This document shows, one piece after another, positions 43,404 to 51,497 of a stretch of DNA of 64,000 nucleotides (positions within the stretch are counted from its first letter, which is position 1; every line of letters starts with the position of its first letter). Source of the DNA: an uncultured Paracoccaceae bacterium (GTDB lineage Bacteria > Pseudomonadota > Alphaproteobacteria > Rhodobacterales > Rhodobacteraceae); contig CANMQO010000001.1 in the NCBI GenBank assembly GCA_947500055.1, positions 496,001 through 560,000 on the forward strand, given 5' to 3'. The translations under genes were made by a program, and so were the position numbers. A model generated the notes under the pieces. The model was given only the letters and a program-made list of their open reading frames with translations, had not been told where the DNA came from and did not search any database.

Positions 43404-44525
43404 ATGACAAAACGGATCAAGGTGCGCCATGGCAGCAGGCCAGCGGCCAATTTGGTTCCGAGTATTGCCGGTGTTGCCGCGACGTTTTCGCTGACCGCCG
43501 GCCTGTTTACAGTATCGACGATGCCCGCTGCGGCACAAGAACTCTGCTCTGAGTACACGATTGTGTCTGGCGATACGCTCAGCGGGATTGCCAGCAGAGC
43601 TGGTGTAAAAGGGGGATTTCAGGTTCTCTACAACGCGAATACCGGGGTGCTGACTAACCCGAACCTTGTTGAGGTCGGGCAGGTTTTGCAAATTCCATGC
43701 GCTGACGGTTCATTACCACAAGTGGCTTCGGTCGAAGCCAAGCCAGCAGTGCAGCCGGCTACGCCTGCACCTGCTATTGATCGTCCGCTCCGGATTGTGA
43801 CCGCGACGGGATACGCTCCATTTACAGATGAAGATTCGCCCGGCGGTGGTCTGATCACGCAGATGGTCAACCGGTCAATGGAACTGGGCAATCCGGATCA
43901 GGAATACTCCTTGCTGTTTATTAATGATTGGGGGTCGCACCTGAATACGTTGCTGCCATCCGGTGCCGCGGATATGGTGTTTCCATGGTTTAAGCCGGAT
44001 TGTGATAAAGTCGACAACCTTTCGGAGGCAAGTGCGTTTCGCTGCACTGATTTCAACCATTCCGAACCGTTCTATGAGGCTCTTGTCGGATATTACACTT
44101 TGAAGGGCAGCACATATGAGGGCGCCACGACCTATGCAGAACTGAAAGGTGCGCGGCTTTGCCGCCCAGAAGCGTGGTTTACATTTGATCTGGAGGCTGA
44201 GCAGCTGATGCCGCCGAATGTCGAAATGACTCGTCCCGAGCCTCAGGATGGGTGCTGGCAACTTCTGATGGATGGTGAGATTGACATTATCACGCTTGAT
44301 GCCTTGCCCGCCGAGGAAGACGCACGCGAATTGGGTCTGTCTGATCAGGTTGCCAAGCTGGACAGTCTGACATCCGCCCAGACGCTGCACGTGTTTGTGT
44401 CCAAGGATAACCAACTTGCCAACGACGCCTTGCCAATCATCAATGCCGGTTTGCAGCAGTTGCGGACATCAGGTGAGTGGTTCAACATTGTGCGTGCCGG
44501 GATCAAGGACACCATTGAGAACTAA
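43404..44525 (+). CDS. LysM domain fused to periplasmic solute-binding domain
   Basis: The 373-residue protein has a long signal region (1-45, ending MPAAAQE), a LysM domain (about 50-97: YTIVSGDTLSGIASRAG, NLVEVGQVLQIPC), an Ala/Pro linker (105-125) and a SBP_bac_3-type ligand-binding domain (127-373: LRIVTATGYAPFTDEDSPGG, VNRSMELG, ELKGARLCRPEAWFTFDLEA). LysM binds peptidoglycan, so the receptor would be tethered to the cell wall. No permease gene is next to it, so it may be a sensor or scavenger. A TATAAT lies too close to the start to be its promoter. The order of domains is clear; ligand unknown. Confidence 0.88.
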   Translation: MTKRIKVRHGSRPAANLVPSIAGVAATFSLTAGLFTVSTMPAAAQELCSEYTIVSGDTLSGIASRAGVKGGFQVLYNANTGVLTNPNLVEVGQVLQIPCADGSLPQVASVEAKPAVQPATPAPAIDRPLRIVTATGYAPFTDEDSPGGGLITQMVNRSMELGNPDQEYSLLFINDWGSHLNTLLPSGAADMVFPWFKPDCDKVDNLSEASAFRCTDFNHSEPFYEALVGYYTLKGSTYEGATTYAELKGARLCRPEAWFTFDLEAEQLMPPNVEMTRPEPQDGCWQLLMDGEIDIITLDALPAEEDARELGLSDQVAKLDSLTSAQTLHVFVSKDNQLANDALPIINAGLQQLRTSGEWFNIVRAGIKDTIEN

Positions 44526-44550
44526 AGCGGTCCAATCCTGAGAATTGATC

Positions 44551-44590
44551 GCCCCCGGTTTTGTGCCGGGGGCTTTCGCATTTATGCGAA
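44551..44590 (+). terminator. terminator of the LysM/solute-binding gene
   Basis: GCCCCCGG (44551-44558) pairs with CCGGGGGC (44566-44573) and TTT follows; a second small hairpin, TTCGCA (44575-44580) with TGCGAA (44585-44590), comes straight after. It also lies before the converging response regulator. Confidence 0.85.
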
Positions 44591-44625
44591 GGCGGAATCC
44601 GAGAGGGGGATGTCTTGGCTCTGGC

Positions 44626-45258
44626 TCAGATCCCGGTGCCTTGCAAAACCCCGTGTTCCATTGCGTAGCGCGTCAACCCGGCGGTGGAACTGATGCCCAA
44701 CTTGCGCTTGATGTTGTTGCGATGGGTTTCGACCGTTCGCACAGATATGTTCAGCGTGTTCGCCACGTCCTTGTTGGATTGCCCCTGTGCCAGTTCAAGC
44801 AGGATCATCTGTTCACGGTTGGTCAGTGTTTCCCGCCCGTCGCTGGTTTTTGGCTGCAACGATCCCTTCGCCCCGGTGCACAGATATTCGCCCCCCTGCA
44901 TTACCCGATCAATAGCTGTGCGGATCTCATCCGTTGGCACGTCCTTCAGGATGTACCCTTTGGCGCCGTGACTGAGCGCTGTTGAGATATATTCAGGGCT
45001 GTCATGCATCGACAAGATGACGATCCTTGTGTCCGGTCGCGCCTCCAATATCATTTCGGTTGCCATGAGCCCCGACAATCCCGGCATGTTGAGATCAAGC
45101 AGGATGATGTCGGGGGCCAGTTCGTTCACCCGGTCCACGGCCTCTTGCCCGTTATTGAGCGTGCCGACCACATCGATGTCGTCATAGGTCTCAAGTATGG
45201 CTTCGATCCCGTCTGTGACCATCGGGTGGTCGTCAACGATCAGAACGCGGGTTGTCAT
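44626..45258 (-). CDS. LuxR/NarL-type response regulator
   Basis: The 210-residue protein has a receiver domain with the phosphorylation site Asp55 in LLDLNMPG and a C-terminal LuxR-type helix-turn-helix (LTNREQMILLELAQGQ, SNKDVANTLNISVRTVETHRNNI in two parts). Phosphorylated by its sensor partner it should bind DNA and activate transport genes. Its start overlaps the sensor stop (ATGA). The pair faces away from the TakP-like TRAP operon, whose control is its likely job; a palindrome at 46809 is a possible site. Confidence 0.95.
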   Translation of the reverse strand: MTTRVLIVDDHPMVTDGIEAILETYDDIDVVGTLNNGQEAVDRVNELAPDIILLDLNMPGLSGLMATEMILEARPDTRIVILSMHDSPEYISTALSHGAKGYILKDVPTDEIRTAIDRVMQGGEYLCTGAKGSLQPKTSDGRETLTNREQMILLELAQGQSNKDVANTLNISVRTVETHRNNIKRKLGISSTAGLTRYAMEHGVLQGTGI

Positions 45259-46676
45259 GCGCTTTCCTTTGTTTGTGCGTTGGATTTTTGTGGGCTGAGC
45301 ATGTGGGTGAGGGGGACCTGTGCTTCGATCACCGTGCCGCTGTCGGATGCCAGCACCCGTAATGTGCCGCCCAGTTGTTCGATCCGTTCCTGCATGTTGC
45401 GCAGGCCAAGCCCACTGGATTGACGGGCAGGTTGCGGCCAGACCATCCCTTTGCCGTTATCCGCGACTTTCAACATTGCGCCGTTACGGTGCCCCTTGAG
45501 CGAGATTTCCACACTGCTGGCATGGGCGTGCCGTTCGATATTGGTCAATGCCTCCTGCGCGATGCGATAAAGCGCGATGCGCGCCTCGTCATCCAACCGG
45601 TTTCGGAAAACGACCGTTTCGAAATCGCAGGTGATCCCCGTCCGTTTGCTGAAATCGTCGGTCAGAGATTGCAGGGCCGGGCCGAGCCCCAGATCGTCAA
45701 GCACGCCCGGTCGCAGGTCGCGGCTGATCCGTCGCACTTCCTGAATGGCCGATCCAAGCCCATCGATCCCCTTGTCAAGCATACCCGCGTTCGTGCCGAT
45801 CTTGCGCCGCGCAACCTCCAGCGCGTAACGCACGCCGACAAGCATCTGGCTGATCCCGTCATGCAATTCACGTGCGACCCTGCCGCGCTCTTCCTCTTGC
45901 GTGTCTATGATCCGCTGGGTCAATTCCTTGAGCTTTGCATCTGCCAGTCGCCGCTCGCGTATGTTGAGGAACATGCCGGTTGTGAACACCCCGATCAAGG
46001 CAGCAATGGTGATGGCGACGATATAGAATGAGGTACGCCTGATCCGCGCCTCGACGTCGGCACGGGCAGCGGCCACATTTTCCAAAACGTCATCGATGAA
46101 CACGCCGGTCCCGATCGCCCAACGCCAATCCTGCAAGCCGTTGACATAGACAATAATCCTTTCGTTGGCACCGGTTGAAGGTTTCGGCCAGTCAAAGCTG
46201 TGATAGCCACCACCCGTGCGGGCGATGCGGATCAATTCATCTGTGATAGGCGTTCCGTTCAGGTCGTCCAGCCCGGTCCAGTTCTTGCCGATAAGAAAGG
46301 TCTGCCGTGGCGCCACGAGGTTGTTGCCGTCATAATCATAGACGAAGAAGTAGCCGTCCTGCCCGTAAAGCATGGCAGAAAGCTCTCTTGTCACCGCGAG
46401 TTTGGCAGCCTCGTCATCGGGCGCCGCCCGCCCGTAAGTATTGATAAAGGCGGTGCGTGCGATGGACAGATAATTCTTGAGCTCGGCCCGTTTGGTTTCG
46501 ATCAACTGTGTCTCAAGCGCCTGAATTTCGTGTTCCGCCAATTGCCTCGACTGCGCTGTAACCACAAGAAAAATCAGGAAAACAGCCACGATAAGCGGCA
46601 AGGTTGCCAGAAGAAATACCTTCTGCCCATAGGTGACGCTGATGGTGTCGCGAAGCTGCGAGATGATCCGGAACAT
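45255..46676 (-). CDS. sensor histidine kinase with periplasmic Cache domain
   Basis: The 473-residue sensor has a first membrane helix (18-40), a periplasmic sCache-type ligand domain (41-213: TAFINTYG, YGQDGYFFVYDYDGNNL, NGLQDWRWAIGTGVFIDDV), a second membrane helix (214-236), and a cytoplasmic HisKA_3 kinase with His272 in RVARELHDGISQML. The HATPase domain follows (LYRIAQEALTNIERHAHA, VADNGKGM, GLGLRNMQERI). The Cache domain probably senses a small carboxylate outside. ATG at 46676 was chosen although no strong ribosome site is seen; a TTG two codons earlier is less likely. Confidence 0.94.
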   Translation of the reverse strand: MFRIISQLRDTISVTYGQKVFLLATLPLIVAVFLIFLVVTAQSRQLAEHEIQALETQLIETKRAELKNYLSIARTAFINTYGRAAPDDEAAKLAVTRELSAMLYGQDGYFFVYDYDGNNLVAPRQTFLIGKNWTGLDDLNGTPITDELIRIARTGGGYHSFDWPKPSTGANERIIVYVNGLQDWRWAIGTGVFIDDVLENVAAARADVEARIRRTSFYIVAITIAALIGVFTTGMFLNIRERRLADAKLKELTQRIIDTQEEERGRVARELHDGISQMLVGVRYALEVARRKIGTNAGMLDKGIDGLGSAIQEVRRISRDLRPGVLDDLGLGPALQSLTDDFSKRTGITCDFETVVFRNRLDDEARIALYRIAQEALTNIERHAHASSVEISLKGHRNGAMLKVADNGKGMVWPQPARQSSGLGLRNMQERIEQLGGTLRVLASDSGTVIEAQVPLTHMLSPQKSNAQTKESA

Positions 46677-46808
46677 GTGCAACAGCGATACGCCCGAATC
46701 GCTTGCGAATCAAACATCAACCGGGTGTTCTGATTTTTAGGTGTAATGAGTGAAAGCGTGGGAACAGGTCCCTCAATTGGTCAAAAATTGTGACGAATTC
46801 GTGTTTTC

Positions 46809-46824
46809 TACGCAGTACTACGTA
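46809..46824. promoter_or_regulatory. near-palindrome TACGCAGTACTACGTA between sensor and TRAP operon
   Basis: This 16-base site is a palindrome with one mismatched pair (TACGYAGTACTRCGTA) centred on AGTACT. It lies about 100 bases before dctP in the divergent gap of 247 bases, where a LuxR-type regulator would bind to activate transport. The size fits a two-fold NarL-type site. The link to the neighbouring regulator is inferred. Confidence 0.55.
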
Positions 46825-46923
46825 TTTTCCAACATAACTGCGCGGGCTAACCTGCGCCCACGAAATCGATCTTTCCCCACGCAGAACGTGTGATGGGGGG
46901 GCAAATAATTGGGAGGTTACTCT

Positions 46924-48009
46924 ATGGATCGTCGTTCTTTTCTGAAAAACTCAGCACTTGGTGGCGGCGCTGCGGCTGCAACTGCGCTTGCCGCACCTGC
47001 ATATGCGCAAGGCAACCGCACGCTGACGCTGGTTACGACCTGGGGCCGTGGCCTTGCCGGTGTGCATGACGCAGCACAGCGCGCTGCCGACACGATCACA
47101 GCACTTTCAGGTGGGTCACTGACCATTGATCTGAAGGCAGCTGGCGAACTTGTGGGCGCTTTCGAAGTGTTTGACGCTGTGACGTCCGGTCAGGCAGATA
47201 TGTATCACGGTGCCGACTACTATTTCGTCAACCAGCATCCAGGCTATGCATTCTATACGTCTGTGCCATTCGGCATGACGCCACAGGAAATCAGCAACTG
47301 GTATTATCAGGGCGAAGGTCAGGCATTCCATGATGAGCTTGGCAGCATCTTTGGCTTGAAATCATTCCTTGCAGGGAATACCGGCCCGCAGGCTGGTGGT
47401 TGGTTTGCCAAGGAAATCGAAGGCCCGGAAGATTTCCAGGGTCTGAAGTTCCGTATGCCGGGCCTTGGTGGTCAGGCGCTGGGCAAGATGGGTGCATCTG
47501 TGCAGAACCTTCCCGGTGCGGAAGTGTATCAGGCGCTGGCGTCTGGTGCGATCGACGGCACCGAATGGATCGGCCCATGGGCGGATGAGAAGGCTGGTTT
47601 CCAGGAGATCACCAAGTTCTACTACACCGCTGGTATGCACGAGCCGGGTGCGGCGCTGTCGCTGGCCACAAACCTTGACGTATGGGAGAGCCTGAGCCCT
47701 GCGCATCAGAAGATCATCGAGATCGCGTCTGGTGAAGCGCATCAGTGGAACCTTGCCCAGTTCATGAACAACAACGGCGCAGCGCTGCAGCGCTTGCAGG
47801 CTGGTGGTGTGAAGGTTCTGGAATTCCCTGACAGTGTTTGGGACGCGATGGGCACCGCAGCAATCGACACCATGGACAATGTTGAAGGCCGCGATGAGCT
47901 TTATGATCGTCTGCGCGCATCTTACAACGCGTCTATGGCGGCTTCGTCCGGCTGGATTACACGTTCCGAGGGTGCCTATCGTGCCCAGCGTGACCGCGTG
48001 ATGGGCTAA
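46924..48009 (+). CDS. TRAP transporter solute-binding protein, TakP-like
   Basis: The 361-residue protein is the periplasmic receptor of a TRAP transporter. A Tat-like signal (MDRRSFLKNSALGGGAAAAT) precedes a DctP-type fold. GNTGPQAGGWFAKEIEGPEDFQGLKFRMPG, shown here in pieces GNTGPQAGGWFAKEIEG and LKFRMPGLGGQAL, and DGTEWIGPWADEKAGF match the 2-oxo-acid binder TakP of Rhodobacter sphaeroides closely from memory; the ligand is probably a keto acid such as pyruvate or a related carboxylate. ATG at 46924 follows GGGAGG. Strong hairpins separate it from dctQ. Confidence 0.92.
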   Translation: MDRRSFLKNSALGGGAAAATALAAPAYAQGNRTLTLVTTWGRGLAGVHDAAQRAADTITALSGGSLTIDLKAAGELVGAFEVFDAVTSGQADMYHGADYYFVNQHPGYAFYTSVPFGMTPQEISNWYYQGEGQAFHDELGSIFGLKSFLAGNTGPQAGGWFAKEIEGPEDFQGLKFRMPGLGGQALGKMGASVQNLPGAEVYQALASGAIDGTEWIGPWADEKAGFQEITKFYYTAGMHEPGAALSLATNLDVWESLSPAHQKIIEIASGEAHQWNLAQFMNNNGAALQRLQAGGVKVLEFPDSVWDAMGTAAIDTMDNVEGRDELYDRLRASYNASMAASSGWITRSEGAYRAQRDRVMG

Positions 48010-48018
48010 TCGCCTTTG

Positions 48019-48078
48019 GGATCATCACCTGATGATCCAGATAAAAATGGGGGCCCGATGCGATATGCATCGTGGCCC
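48019..48078 (+). other. two hairpins between the TRAP receptor and permease genes
   Basis: GGATCATC (48019-48026) pairs with GATGATCC (48031-48038). GGGCC-CGATGC (48051-48061) pairs with GCATCG-TGGCCC (48067-48078). Such hairpins behind a receptor gene often stabilise its message or stop part of transcription, so that receptor protein exceeds permease. Confidence 0.65.
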
Positions 48079-48140
48079 TCATGACAGGGGCGGCGGGGGG
48101 CTGCCCAAATCAAGTAAAAGACGATGGGGGGAGTTTCCAC

Positions 48141-49088
48141 ATGGGCTTGGTCGAAGCATGGGGCGGGAACGCATTTGGATGGTTCTTTGCCAATCTGATT
48201 GAAGCGTTCTACAATCTTGGTTACGCGCTGTTGCACCCAAGCGAGTGGTTGGCGTGGCTTCCCTATATCAACGGCACAATGCCCGAAACAGAGATCAAGG
48301 AATCCTTGATGCGCTTTATCTACTATGGCGCGTCGGTTGAATTTTTCTTTGTTGTCTTCGCCATTTTTCTGGTGGTGACGGTTATCGGCTTTATCTCAAA
48401 CAAGTTCATGTGGGGCTGCGTCCGGGTGCTGGAAGGCTTTGCCAACGGCGTTGGCCGCATCTTTGCCTGGGCAGGTCTGCTGATGGTCCTGCAACAGATC
48501 GCCATCATCTTTATGCAACGTATCTTTGCCGTGTCCGAGATTGGCATCGGGTTTGGCGTTACCTTCACCAAGGATGTCAGCTGGTGGTCGGAAGAATTGA
48601 AATTCTACAACGCGATGATCGTCTGTCTATGCGTCACCTACACATTCGTGCAGGGCGGGCATGTGCGGGTTGATCTGATCTATTCCGCTGTCAGCTATCG
48701 GGCCAAGCGATTGATCGACATGGTCGGGTCGCTTTTGTTCATGGTGCCGGCCGCCATTCTGACATGGCTTTATGGCTGGTTTTTCCTGTGGCGGCATCTG
48801 GTTGTGCCGAACCCGTCAGCCTCTGACACATTGGACCGGTTGATCACCAAGGCCCGCGCGTTGCGCTGGAATGTCGAGACCATTGGCTTTTCACCAAACG
48901 GGTTCAACGCTTACTTTCTGTTCAAGGTTCTGCTGGTGGCCTTCACGGCGCTGGTCTTGTTGCAGGCGGTCGCGTTCTTCTATCGCTCATTCCTGGAGTT
49001 CAAGGAAGGTCCCGACAGCGAGGGTAAGTACCTTGATAAAGATCCAATCGGCGATCCCACCGCCGAACTGGTCGCAGAAATTCACTAA
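48141..49088 (+). CDS. TRAP transporter small permease subunit, enlarged (DctQ-like)
   Basis: The 315-residue protein has four main hydrophobic segments in the DctQ region (EFFFVVFAIFLVVTVIGFIS, IFAWAGLLMVLQQIAIIFM, YNAMIVCLCVTYTFVQGGH, LFMVPAAILTWLYGWFF) with the hallmark GGHVRVDL motif, plus a longer N-terminal part and a C-terminal segment with another helix (FKVLLVAFTALVLLQAV). Normal DctQ proteins are about 160-200 residues, so this is the long subtype found with TakP-like receptors. ATG at 48141 follows GGGGGAG. Confidence 0.9.
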   Translation: MGLVEAWGGNAFGWFFANLIEAFYNLGYALLHPSEWLAWLPYINGTMPETEIKESLMRFIYYGASVEFFFVVFAIFLVVTVIGFISNKFMWGCVRVLEGFANGVGRIFAWAGLLMVLQQIAIIFMQRIFAVSEIGIGFGVTFTKDVSWWSEELKFYNAMIVCLCVTYTFVQGGHVRVDLIYSAVSYRAKRLIDMVGSLLFMVPAAILTWLYGWFFLWRHLVVPNPSASDTLDRLITKARALRWNVETIGFSPNGFNAYFLFKVLLVAFTALVLLQAVAFFYRSFLEFKEGPDSEGKYLDKDPIGDPTAELVAEIH

Positions 49089-49105
49089 ATCAGAGGCGAA
49101 ATCCC

Positions 49106-51460
49106 ATGCTTTTTGGACTTGATGGCATCGAGATCGGCATCATTATCGTCTTTCTGACGTTGTTTGCCGGCATTCTTTCAGGCTTTCCGGTCGCTTTTGC
49201 GATTAGCGGATCAGCCGTGATTTCATTTGCTGTGATTGCCGCGATGGATAGCTCTGGCATGTTGATCCATGCCGCCGTTGACACCAATTCAACGGAATAC
49301 GCTGCCCTGATTGCCGAAGGGGTCAAACCTGATACGATATCGGTGTTCCGATATCCAGATTTGCCGCGCCATGAGGGTGCATTGTTTCCATCAGGATGGG
49401 AGCAGGCGCTGGACCGGAATGTGGGTTTTCTGGTCAATCGGATGAATGAGCGCGTCTTGGCGGGCCAGTCGATCGAGACCCTGCTGGCTGTGCTGATGTT
49501 CGTGATGATGGGGATCGTGCTGGAGCGGTCGCGGATCGCCGACGAATTGCTGACGACGATGGCCAAAGTGTTTGGTCCGCTGCCCGGTGGCCTGGCTGTT
49601 TCCATCGTCCTGGTGGGCGCATTCCTTGCCGCCTCGACAGGGATTGTGGGAGCAACGGTGGTGACCATGGGCTTGTTGGCCTTGCCGACCATGTTGAAGA
49701 ATGGCTATTCGCCTGAGCTTTCCACGGGCGTCATCGCGGCCTCTGGCACATTGGGCCAGATCATTCCCCCATCCATCGTGATCGTGCTTTTGGGCACATT
49801 GGCCGGTGATCTTTACTCGGCCGCGCAAGAGGACCGCGCGAGGCTGGCGGGTTGTACGGATGCGTTGACCTATCTGGGCGAGCCCGCGGTTGTATCGGTT
49901 GGCACCTTGTTTCAGGCGGCGTTGCTGCCCGGTATTCTGCTGGCAGCGCTTTATGCGGCCTATGCGTTTGGCTTTGCGATGTTCAACCCCTCAAAGGCGC
50001 CGCCAGTGCAGATGGGTGATGCGGATACTGGCGCGGCGGCCCCGGCGCGCAATGGGTTCACCTGGTTTCTGGTCGTCCCGGTTGGTCTGATCGCCCTGAC
50101 AATTGGCTTGGCACAGACCGGGTTGGTTGGCAATCAAACGGTGATCGTGGATAGCTTCACTGATGCGGGGCAAACCGCGTCCCTGCGCACCCGTGTCAGC
50201 GAGGATTGTCAATCCGCGATGATTGAACTGCATGGGCAAGAGGCCTGGGATGTTGCTATTGCGGAGCAGACGGCCATTGATGATGCAGGCGGTGTGGAGC
50301 AGGCCCGTGCCTTGTCGGTCGAGGAGCGCGCGGCGCTTGTTGAGGCTCGTGTCGCGCAGGCCGCCCCGATTGGCACTGGTATTGCGGTGACTGCGCTGCT
50401 GCTGGGGCTTGTCCTGGTGATCGCACGGGGCGTCGCCCCTTATGCCAACAAGGTGCCATTGATGATAGGTGCGGCGGGGCTTGTCCTTATGCTGTTTGTC
50501 GATGTGCTGTTGATTGGCCCGTTGACCACGCCTGGTGCAACCACATTGATGATTGCGATCCCGCTGCTGATCGCATTCATCGGGCTGCGTACCGCGTCGG
50601 GCTATCTGGCTGGAAACGAGATCCTGCGGGTCGTGTTCCCCCCGCTTGTGCTGATTGTTGCGGTACTGGGGTCGATCCTGGGTGGGATCACCAATCCGAC
50701 ACCGGCGGCGGCCTTGGGGGCAGGGGGCGCCATCCTGTTGGCGACTTACCGCAAGTTGCAGGACCAGGAACGTTCAGGACGATTGGTCTTGCTGACGGCG
50801 GGTGCCATTGTGCTGATGCTCGTCATTGGGGTGAATTTCGACATGCGTTTGGGGCAGGAGGTTGTCCTGCTGGAAAACCGGATCGCCTATATCGTTGCGT
50901 TCGCTTGTTTCCTGTTTTCGATGTTCGGTCTGGTCTGGTCCTGTGGCGTTTTGCTGGCCGGTGGTGTTCTGTCGCCGGTTGTGCGTGAAACGGCCAAGGT
51001 GACATCCATGGTTTTCACCATTCTGATCGGATCCCAATTGCTGAACCTCGTGCTGATCTCTTTCGGGGGCGAGCATTATATCCAACAGTTCCTGCGCTCA
51101 TTTGATAGTGAATTGCAGGTGTTCCTGCTGGTCATGCTGGTCCTTTTCGTACTGGGCTTCGTGCTGGATTTCCTTGAGATCATCTATATCGTGATCCCGA
51201 TTGTGGGGCCGGTGATTTATGGCGGTACCTTTGATCCAAAATGGGTGACGATCATGATCGCGGTGAACCTGCAAACGTCTTTCCTGACCCCGCCATTTGG
51301 CTTTGCCTTGTTCTATCTGCGAGGGGTTGCGCCAAAAACGATCACCACCGGGCAGATATACAAAGGTGTGATGCCGTTCATTGGTATTCAGGTTGCCGGT
51401 TTGCTGCTGCTGTGGCTGTTCCCGAGTGTTGTGACAATCGTGCCCAATCTGCTGAAATGA
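49106..51460 (+). CDS. TRAP transporter large permease subunit, enlarged (DctM-like)
   Basis: The 784-residue protein is the ion-coupled transport channel. DctM is usually about 430 residues. The common core is recognisable at GIEIGIIIVFLTLFAGILSGFPVAFA, VGAFLAASTGIVGATVVTMG, ASGTLGQIIPPSIVIVLLG and, near the end, FLEIIYIVIPIVGPVIYG and LQTSFLTPPFGFALFYLRG. The extra length comes from two inserts: a soluble loop near residues 52-108 and a region of about residues 300-600 with a soluble helical part (about 345-425) and additional membrane helices. It is continuous, so not a fusion error. It follows dctQ after 17 bases. Confidence 0.92.
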   Translation: MLFGLDGIEIGIIIVFLTLFAGILSGFPVAFAISGSAVISFAVIAAMDSSGMLIHAAVDTNSTEYAALIAEGVKPDTISVFRYPDLPRHEGALFPSGWEQALDRNVGFLVNRMNERVLAGQSIETLLAVLMFVMMGIVLERSRIADELLTTMAKVFGPLPGGLAVSIVLVGAFLAASTGIVGATVVTMGLLALPTMLKNGYSPELSTGVIAASGTLGQIIPPSIVIVLLGTLAGDLYSAAQEDRARLAGCTDALTYLGEPAVVSVGTLFQAALLPGILLAALYAAYAFGFAMFNPSKAPPVQMGDADTGAAAPARNGFTWFLVVPVGLIALTIGLAQTGLVGNQTVIVDSFTDAGQTASLRTRVSEDCQSAMIELHGQEAWDVAIAEQTAIDDAGGVEQARALSVEERAALVEARVAQAAPIGTGIAVTALLLGLVLVIARGVAPYANKVPLMIGAAGLVLMLFVDVLLIGPLTTPGATTLMIAIPLLIAFIGLRTASGYLAGNEILRVVFPPLVLIVAVLGSILGGITNPTPAAALGAGGAILLATYRKLQDQERSGRLVLLTAGAIVLMLVIGVNFDMRLGQEVVLLENRIAYIVAFACFLFSMFGLVWSCGVLLAGGVLSPVVRETAKVTSMVFTILIGSQLLNLVLISFGGEHYIQQFLRSFDSELQVFLLVMLVLFVLGFVLDFLEIIYIVIPIVGPVIYGGTFDPKWVTIMIAVNLQTSFLTPPFGFALFYLRGVAPKTITTGQIYKGVMPFIGIQVAGLLLLWLFPSVVTIVPNLLK

Positions 51461-51497
51461 TGACGCCTTGTGGCGCGGGGACGCACGCCCGCACCGG

